In this document: positions 6,909-11,902 of the stretch, piece by piece
Layout: each line of letters starts with the position of its first letter
Position numbering within the stretch: position 1 is the first letter of the stretch
Origin: Deltaproteobacteria bacterium
GTDB lineage: Bacteria; Desulfobacterota; Desulfovibrionia; Desulfovibrionales; Desulfovibrionaceae
Direction: 5' to 3'
Length of the DNA: 11,902 bases
Assembly (NCBI GenBank): GCA_020861205.1
Contig: JAJBSY010000290.1
Location: 1 to 11,902, forward strand
The notes under the pieces: generated by a model
What the model was told of the DNA's origin: nothing
Seen by the model: the letters and a program-made list of their open reading frames with translations, nothing else
The model's database searches: none
Program-made: the position numbers and the translations under genes

Positions 6909-9545
6909 CTACGCCCCGGCCCGGGCCTTGTCCGTCCGGCCGATGGGGGCCGCGGGGTGCCGCTCGTGGACGCGCAGAAGAACGGCAGCCAGGTCTTTGA
7001 GTTTCGTCGGTTTGGAAAGGTAATAATCCATACCCTGGGCGAGGAAGTGCTCCCGGTCGCCCGTCATCGCGTGGGCGGAAACCGCCACGACCGGCACATC
7101 GCGGGGGATGGAGCGGGGTTCGGCCAGGATATCCTCCGCCGGAACGACCGCCGCGACCATGGCATGAACCGCCGCCGAGGGGGCGAACGAATCCGCCAAC
7201 CCCTCGCGGATATGGCGGGTTACTTCAAGGCCGTCCATTTCCGGCATGAGCACGTCGGAAATGAGGCACCCGAAGGGATACAGGCGCAAGGCTTCCAGGG
7301 CCTCCCGGCCGTTCGTCACGCATACGGCCCTGTGCCCGAGCTTTTCAAGGAAGAGCCGCATGGCGTGACGGCTGACGGCGTCGTCTTCGGCCACCAGGAC
7401 GTTCAGCGGCGGGCAGGCGGGAAAGGCGGCTTCCGCCGCGCTTCCGTCTTTTTCCTCCGCGATTTTGCCGGGAACGATCCTGAACGGTATGACGCAGGTC
7501 ACGAATGTTCCGGAACCCGGCGTGCTCTTCAGCGAAATTGTCCCGCCCATGGCCTTGGTCAGCAGGCGGACGATACCGAGGCCCAACCCGGACCCCTGGT
7601 GCTTGCGGGTGCTCGACCCGTCAACCTGGGTGAACGCGTCAAATACCTTTTCCTGCATTTCCAGCGGGATGCCTATGCCCGTGTCCCGCACGGTCAGGTG
7701 CACTTCCAGGACGCTTCCGCCCTTTTCGCGGGCCTCGCAGGATATTTCGATTTCTCCGCTGTCGGTGAATTTCAGGGAATTGCCGACGAGGTTGAACAAT
7801 ATTTGCCGGACGCGCGCCTCATCGCCATGCACCAGGGCGTGGAAATTGCCGATCGTGTTCAGGGTGAGGGTCAGCCCTTTCTCCCGGGCGGCGGCCTGGA
7901 ACAGGTCGATGGTGGAGACCAGGCTTTCCTTGAAATTGAAGGGGTTCATATCGAGTTCGAGCCTGCCCGATTCCATTTTGGAATAATCCAGGATATCCGA
8001 GATGATGCGCAGGAGGGTCTGTCCGGTCGTGGTCGCGCTGCGCGCGTATTCAACCTGGTCCTGCGCAAGGGGGGTCATCTCAAGCAACTGCAGCATACTC
8101 AGCATACCGTTCAACGGCGTGCGCAGCTCGTGGCTGACGTTGGCCAGGAAGCGATCCTTGACCTTGTTGGCGAGTTCCGCGCTCTCCTTGGCCTGCCTGA
8201 GTTCGGCGACATGGCTGCGGCGGCGGAGCACCAGCCAGGCGCCGCTGATGAACATCTGCAGCTGGCGCATGTCCGCTTCGGTGTAATCCTCGTCTTTATT
8301 GTACACCGCCGCGATGCACATGGGCCGCCCTTCCTCGAGGGCGGGGGCGCAGAGAAACCGCGAAATCGGCAACTTTCCCTTGAAAAAAATGTTGCTCGAG
8401 CCGGTTACCCCCCTGTTCTCGCATACCGGCACCGAGGGTTCCGGCGACCGGTTGACGTCCATGCCGAATTCGCCCCGGATAAGGCGGGAGTCCGGCTTGT
8501 CCAGCTCGTCCCTGGTCAGCAGGGCGGTATGGCTTTTGGACCAGATGATCCGGCCCCGGGGATTGAGTATCCCGGGCAATATGTGCAGATGGCTGTATCG
8601 GCTGCCCGTCAGTTCCGCCACTTTTTCCACGACGAACCGCAAGACCTCCTCTTCCGGCGCGTCATCCATCTGGGTCAACTGGTAGAGCGCGGAGAACCGC
8701 ATTTCATTCGTCTGCGCCTCTTTTTCGCGTTTCACTTCGGCCGTCAGATCCTGCATCATGCAGATGACGCTGCGGACTGAGCCGTTTTCATCAAACTCGG
8801 GCCAGAAGGTGAACTCGCCCACCTGCGCGCCCGTTTCCGTCGTTATATTCCGCCGGACCTGGACGACTTCACCGGTTTCAAAAACCCTGTCCACGTGGGT
8901 CTGGATAAAATCGATATCGGGAGCGCTTGTGCCGATATCCGCCACCTTTTTCGAGCCGAGTTCTTCCGGAGTGCACGGAATGAAGGTGGAGACAGCCGGA
9001 TTGACATACAGGGGGAAGAGTTCCCGGTCGTACCGGACTATATTGTTGGGAGAATGCTCAAGCAGCGTGAGATAGGTGGTGGGCGAATCCTCCCGCGAAG
9101 GAGGGAAAAAGCGCTTGTCCAGCCGGAGCCGCGAGACCTCTATCCCCACGCCCGCGAAGATCCCGGGGGCGCCGGCCGTATCCTCGAGTTTCCCGCGCAG
9201 CAATATCCAGGCCCAGGTATTGTCGAACCGGCGCATACGCACCGCTATGTCGAGAGCGTCTTTGTACCCCGAGGCTATTTCCGCGCATTCCTTGCGCAGC
9301 AAGTCCCTGTCGGCCTTCCTCATGCGCGAGAAAAGATATTCGAGCGTCCCGCCCTGCCGCATCCCGGCGGGAACTGCCAGCACGTCCCGCCATTCCGGAG
9401 CGAAGGCGGCCGCTCCCGTCGCGACGTCCCAGACCCATCCCGCGGTGGCGCTGACCCGGATGGAACGCCGCTGCATCAGCCTCGGCCGACGTATGGCGCG
9501 TTTTCGTTCTTTTTTTTCCTCGTTCTTCTTCGCGTTCTGCGGCAT
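6909..9545 (-). CDS. Soluble hybrid sensor histidine kinase, PAS-PAS-GAF-HisKA-HATPase-REC
   Basis: A cytoplasmic sensor kinase of 878 residues with no membrane span. Order: a Lys/Arg/Glu-rich start (1-30), a PAS_3-like domain (about 33-142, WVWD and WAWILLRG), a second PAS (about 155-275, ending in CMMQDLT), a GAF-like domain (about 280-440), and a HisKA dimerisation domain with phospho-acceptor His472 in SHELRTPLNG. The ATPase domain follows with the N-box around Asn585-Asn589, DTGIGIP (621-627) and GSGLGLGI (651-658). A receiver domain closes it, with acidic pocket Glu720-Asp722, phospho-acceptor Asp764, Ser823 and Lys845. About 30 extra residues (near 783-815) sit between receiver helix 4 and strand 5. 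The start at 9545 has GAGGAG just upstream; an ATG 20 codons earlier (9605) has none. No response regulator or DNA-binding output domain is adjacent, so its target is unknown. The ligand sensed is unknown. Confidence 0.93.
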   Translation of the reverse strand: MPQNAKKNEEKKERKRAIRRPRLMQRRSIRVSATAGWVWDVATGAAAFAPEWRDVLAVPAGMRQGGTLEYLFSRMRKADRDLLRKECAEIASGYKDALDIAVRMRRFDNTWAWILLRGKLEDTAGAPGIFAGVGIEVSRLRLDKRFFPPSREDSPTTYLTLLEHSPNNIVRYDRELFPLYVNPAVSTFIPCTPEELGSKKVADIGTSAPDIDFIQTHVDRVFETGEVVQVRRNITTETGAQVGEFTFWPEFDENGSVRSVICMMQDLTAEVKREKEAQTNEMRFSALYQLTQMDDAPEEEVLRFVVEKVAELTGSRYSHLHILPGILNPRGRIIWSKSHTALLTRDELDKPDSRLIRGEFGMDVNRSPEPSVPVCENRGVTGSSNIFFKGKLPISRFLCAPALEEGRPMCIAAVYNKDEDYTEADMRQLQMFISGAWLVLRRRSHVAELRQAKESAELANKVKDRFLANVSHELRTPLNGMLSMLQLLEMTPLAQDQVEYARSATTTGQTLLRIISDILDYSKMESGRLELDMNPFNFKESLVSTIDLFQAAAREKGLTLTLNTIGNFHALVHGDEARVRQILFNLVGNSLKFTDSGEIEISCEAREKGGSVLEVHLTVRDTGIGIPLEMQEKVFDAFTQVDGSSTRKHQGSGLGLGIVRLLTKAMGGTISLKSTPGSGTFVTCVIPFRIVPGKIAEEKDGSAAEAAFPACPPLNVLVAEDDAVSRHAMRLFLEKLGHRAVCVTNGREALEALRLYPFGCLISDVLMPEMDGLEVTRHIREGLADSFAPSAAVHAMVAAVVPAEDILAEPRSIPRDVPVVAVSAHAMTGDREHFLAQGMDYYLSKPTKLKDLAAVLLRVHERHPAAPIGRTDKARAGA

Positions 9546-9643
9546 GACACTCCTCTTTCCTCTCCGCCCAAAAATAAGGCGGCGGAATACAATCCCTGTT
9601 TGCATACCACAAAAAGAAGGTCAGGGACAAGCATAGATCGCCT

Positions 9644-9670
9644 TTGACCGCGCGGGGTAAAATTTATAAC
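9644..9670 (+). promoter_or_regulatory. Possible promoter for the unknown membrane-protein gene
   Basis: TTGACC (9644-9649, five of six matches) and TATAAC (9665-9670, five of six) are 15 bases apart, shorter than the usual 17, within a local AT-rich dip. If used, the transcript would carry a leader of about 200 bases before the start at 9881. A second TTGACG (9814-9819) lacks a good -10. Confidence 0.4.
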
Positions 9671-9684
9671 GCGTCGCGCGGAGG

Positions 9685-9837
9685 GTCCGGACGCCGGATA
9701 TGAAGGGCATACATATTTTCGGGCGACCGCATGGTTCCGGTAGCGGTCCGCGCGGCAACCGCGACCAGCGGCACTGGACGGCGGGCAGAGCCGCTGCCGC
9801 GACGGCAGCCTGCTTGACGGCGCGTCCTTTCACGCGC
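9685..9837 (+). other. Cluster of perfect inverted repeats, candidate structured leader RNA
   Basis: In order: the palindrome GTCCGGAC (9685-9692); a 6-bp stem GACCGC/GCGGTC (9725-9730 with 9743-9748); a 5-bp stem CGCGG/CCGCG with a 3-base loop (9751-9763); a 7-bp stem CAGCGGC/GCCGCTG (9766-9772 with 9790-9796); a 7-bp stem GCTGCCG/CGGCAGC with a 3-base loop (9793-9809); and a 6-bp stem GCGCGT/ACGCGC (9820-9837). The fourth and fifth share bases 9793-9796 and cannot both form in full. There is no T-run, so it is not a terminator. GC-rich sequence gives such repeats by chance fairly often, so an RNA role is only inferred. Confidence 0.3.
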
Positions 9838-9880
9838 ATAGCTAGGCGGTAGAAGAGAACGCATAACGGGCAAGGGCGGC

Positions 9881-10684
9881 ATGGCGGAAAAATCTCACCA
9901 GAACCAGGCGGAAAACACCGGCGGCAAGACCGTCCGCCGTTCCGAATACTGGACCAGCGTCGTCGTCCTGGTCTTTGTCGCCGCTTTTTTTATCACCATC
10001 GCCGCTCTCTGCTACGGTATCATCGCGACGCCCTCCCCGAGGCCGGGAACGATCCCCACGATGGCCTTCCCCTGGATCGGGTGGTTCGCCGCCCTGCTGG
10101 TCGTCACGGCCGTTATCCTCGGATTCGCCCAGTACATGGCCGGAAAACACGAGGCCGGCGAAGGCCCGGACCCCTCGGCGGAAAATGCCTGGGCCAGTCA
10201 GTTGCCGGACAAGGCCCTGCGCGTTTACCGCATCATCAAGGACGCCCCGCTTTTCATGATCTGTTTCGCCCTTGTCGCGCTGGGGGCGACCCTCCTGGTC
10301 ATCGACGGGGCCTTCGCCCTCGCGTCCGGCATCGTGCTCGCCCTTCTACCCTACGTGCCGTATTTCATCGGTGGGATAACCGCTTTCGCAATCGCCATGG
10401 CGGCCCTGATGGCCTGGTTCCGCCACGCCAGCAACCGGCTGGCCGCCGAATACGCCTTCCGCCGCGAGGTCATGGAAAAAACCGGCGTCATCCTGCTGGA
10501 CGACAAGGGCAAGGCTATCCTCCCGCCAGGGGGGGACCGCGACCGCTACGCCATCGGTTCCGTGGAGGAGCCCACGGACGCCTCCGGCCCACTGATCGAG
10601 GCAGTGCCGGTCATCGTACTCCCTCCCGGCGGAGAAACGCCGAAGGAGACGCCGGGCGAAACGTCAAACGTCCCTTCCCGCTGA
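9881..10684 (+). CDS. Membrane protein of unknown function
   Basis: I do not recognise this 267-residue protein. It has a polar N-terminus (1-22), a hydrophobic segment (about 25-48), a proline-rich loop, a second segment (about 64-86), a polar loop (88-118), a third segment (about 122-142), and a long hydrophobic region (about 144-180) that could be one or two spans. A cytoplasmic-looking tail follows from about 181, with FRHASNRLAAEYAFRREVME (charged, helical) and a stretch rich in Pro, Gly and Glu at the end. With four or five spans it has no visible catalytic motif. Length, codon pattern and low stop density in all thirds support a real gene. The ribosome site is weak (AAGGG, 9872-9876). 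It runs divergently from the kinase and converges on the ankyrin gene with only 23 bases between stops. Confidence 0.75.
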   Translation: MAEKSHQNQAENTGGKTVRRSEYWTSVVVLVFVAAFFITIAALCYGIIATPSPRPGTIPTMAFPWIGWFAALLVVTAVILGFAQYMAGKHEAGEGPDPSAENAWASQLPDKALRVYRIIKDAPLFMICFALVALGATLLVIDGAFALASGIVLALLPYVPYFIGGITAFAIAMAALMAWFRHASNRLAAEYAFRREVMEKTGVILLDDKGKAILPPGGDRDRYAIGSVEEPTDASGPLIEAVPVIVLPPGGETPKETPGETSNVPSR

Positions 10685-10707
10685 CTTCTCCGCCGTTGCC
10701 CGCGCGC

Positions 10708-11889
10708 TCATTCCAGCATCCCCTGCGCGGCCAGCAGTTCCCGCACCGCGTCCCGTTCCGGGGCATCTTCGGGGACGGAGAGCCTGCGGTACCGGCCCAC
10801 CGCGCCCCTTTCCAGCAAAATCCGGACGGATTCCGCCCAGCCCATCTTGACGGCATACGCCAACGCGCTCGAGCCGGCTTCGCCCTCCACCGGAACATGG
10901 CGCGCGAGGTGTTCGGCGACATCCTTGTCTTTGAGAAACCACGCGGCCCGCAGCATGAGTTCGTTCCTGCCGTCGGTGCCCGTCCGGGAGCAGTCCGCCC
11001 CGGCCGCGACCAGCTTCCAGAACACGTCCCTGTTTCGCCCCCGCAGGGCCGCGTCCAGTAAATCCACACCCGCGCCGCCTTTTGCCGGTCCTTTGCCGAT
11101 GCGGCCCATCAGGATAGCCAGCGCTCCGGCATCGCCCGTCTGCATGGTGGAATCCAACGCCCGCGCCGCGTTTTTCTCGTCCAGGGGCACTGTTCCGGCC
11201 AGATGCGCCAGGACGGACGCATCCTTGACCGATCCCCGGTACGCTTGCCACATGAGGGTGTTTTTCCCGTTCCAGTCCACCTCCGAACAATCCAGGCCTT
11301 TGTCCAGCAGCAACCGGAATCCGTCCGGATTATTCGTATTCAGGCTTGCGCCGAGCAACTCCAGCCTGCCGTCGGCGTCTTGCGGAATCGCTGCCCCGCG
11401 TTCAAGCAGGTAGGCCGCCATCGCGGTTTGCCCGCCCTCTATCGCCCGCAAGAGCGGATACGCTCCCGACTCTGACCGGTAGTTGACGGACATACCCTCA
11501 AGCTCCAGGCAATAGTCCGCCATTGCCATGTCGCCGTTGCGGGCGAGAGCGAGCAACGACTCGCACCGTTCTCCCGCCGCCGAACGGGAAAGCAGGATTT
11601 TGCCTATTTCCGGATCGGCGTCGCGCGAACCCAGGTAATCCGCCACGCGAGCCGTTACCGCGGGCGCTCCGGCGTCAAGCAGTATCGTGACCACCTCGGG
11701 ATGCGGCGTGTTCCGCACGGCAACCTCCAAAGGAAACAACGGAGCCTCGCTATCCACGGAGGACATGGGGATAAAGACGCTCCCGGCGGACTTTATCTTT
11801 CCGTCCAGATCCGCCAGGAACCCCGTGCCTTCCGTGTTCGAAGCGTAATAGCGCTTCGTGAAGAATTCACCTGCGAGCGCCCGGCCCAC
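10708..11889 (-). CDS. Ankyrin-repeat protein, N-terminus uncertain
   Basis: A 393-residue protein built from degenerate ankyrin repeats, which normally mediate protein-protein contacts. Repeat helices can be seen at HPEVVTILLDAGA (63-75), QTAMAAYLLERGA (154-166), DGFRLLLDKGLD (189-200), NRDVFWKLVAAGAD (286-299), and WAESVRILLERGA (351-363), with spacer repeats between them. No enzyme domain or membrane span is visible. The start is doubtful: the GTG at 11889 has no ribosome site, and an in-frame TAG (11899-11901) lies three codons upstream. The first clear ATG in frame (codon 42, 11764-11766) would cut into what looks like the first repeat. Proteins of this kind are often exported, and no signal peptide is present here, so N-terminal loss by a nonsense change is possible but unproven. 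No terminator is seen between it and the facing membrane-protein gene. Confidence 0.82.
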   Translation of the reverse strand: MGRALAGEFFTKRYYASNTEGTGFLADLDGKIKSAGSVFIPMSSVDSEAPLFPLEVAVRNTPHPEVVTILLDAGAPAVTARVADYLGSRDADPEIGKILLSRSAAGERCESLLALARNGDMAMADYCLELEGMSVNYRSESGAYPLLRAIEGGQTAMAAYLLERGAAIPQDADGRLELLGASLNTNNPDGFRLLLDKGLDCSEVDWNGKNTLMWQAYRGSVKDASVLAHLAGTVPLDEKNAARALDSTMQTGDAGALAILMGRIGKGPAKGGAGVDLLDAALRGRNRDVFWKLVAAGADCSRTGTDGRNELMLRAAWFLKDKDVAEHLARHVPVEGEAGSSALAYAVKMGWAESVRILLERGAVGRYRRLSVPEDAPERDAVRELLAAQGMLE

Positions 11890-11902
11890 GATCGCCCGCT
11901 AG

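Larger units (their letters stand above)
9546..9880. other. Divergent intergenic region between kinase and membrane-protein genes
   Basis: No gene is convincingly supported in these 335 bases. The kinase ribosome site (9550-9555) and AT-rich tracts (9561-9630 and 9655-9670) suggest promoters on both strands. For the minus strand only weak matches are seen, for example TTGTCC (9624-9629) with TATGCA 18 bases on (9600-9605). From about 9671 to 9840 the sequence turns very GC-rich and is dense in inverted repeats. A 50-codon open frame (9700-9852, plus) lacks a ribosome site and is not called. Confidence 0.55.

Noticed and set aside
6426..8780. 784-codon plus-strand open frame over the end of dsrP and the kinase gene
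   Set aside because: It is the shadow of the kinase and dsrP frames. The kinase strand carries every histidine kinase and receiver motif, and the plus-strand product has no domain or ribosome site.
9546..9605. Kinase start at the upstream ATG (9605)
   Set aside because: It has no ribosome site, while the ATG at 9543-9545 follows GAGGAG closely; the extra 20 residues show no domain.
9700..9852. 50-codon plus-strand frame in the kinase/membrane-protein intergenic region
   Set aside because: No ribosome site precedes its ATG, the product is Arg/Gly/Ala-rich as random GC-rich sequence would give, and it coincides with the inverted repeats.
1..11902. CRISPR arrays, transposases, tRNA or rRNA genes, long direct repeats
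   Set aside because: Reading through both strands showed no spaced repeats, no transposase frames and no recognisable structural RNA gene; the window looks like stable chromosomal sequence.

Overview
The window comes from a GC-rich genome, most likely a sulfate- or sulfite-reducing member of the Desulfovibrionaceae. The main reason is a complete dsrMKJOP operon with the DsrO/DsrP/triheme DsrJ composition, preceded by a stand-alone RsbRD N-terminal-domain gene, an order I recall from Desulfovibrio-type genomes. That recollection was not checked against a database.

Layout. Positions 1-743 (minus) hold the 5' five-sixths of dapA (lysine/diaminopimelate biosynthesis), cut by the window edge. A 349-bp divergent intergenic region (744-1092) carries an AT-rich block and a 16-bp imperfect palindrome. 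Positions 1093-6723 (plus) form one tightly packed operon: rsbRD_N-like gene, dsrM, dsrK, dsrJ, dsrO, dsrP, with gaps of 3 to 9 bp or 4-bp overlaps. A convergent intergenic stretch follows, holding a good intrinsic terminator for the minus-strand gene. Positions 6909-9545 (minus) encode a large soluble hybrid histidine kinase (PAS-PAS-GAF-HisKA-HATPase-REC). A second divergent region (9546-9880) contains several perfect short inverted repeats. Positions 9881-10684 (plus) encode an unrecognised membrane protein, and 10708-11889 (minus) an ankyrin-repeat protein whose reading frame is closed by a stop codon just before the window ends.

How the genes fit together. DsrJ (periplasmic triheme cytochrome c), DsrO (periplasmic iron-sulfur protein) and DsrP (membrane quinone-interacting subunit) form one half of the respiratory complex. 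DsrM (membrane diheme cytochrome b) and DsrK (cytoplasmic HdrD-like iron-sulfur protein) form the other. Together they are thought to pass electrons from the menaquinone or periplasmic cytochrome pool to the DsrC trisulfide made by DsrAB. All metal-ligand residues I could check are intact, so the complex looks functional. dsrAB, dsrC and dsrD are not in the window.

No wholly new system is visible. The best leads are the translationally coupled RsbRD_N protein at the head of a respiratory operon, the roughly 30-residue insertion in the kinase receiver domain, and the potentially switching hairpins upstream of the unknown membrane protein.
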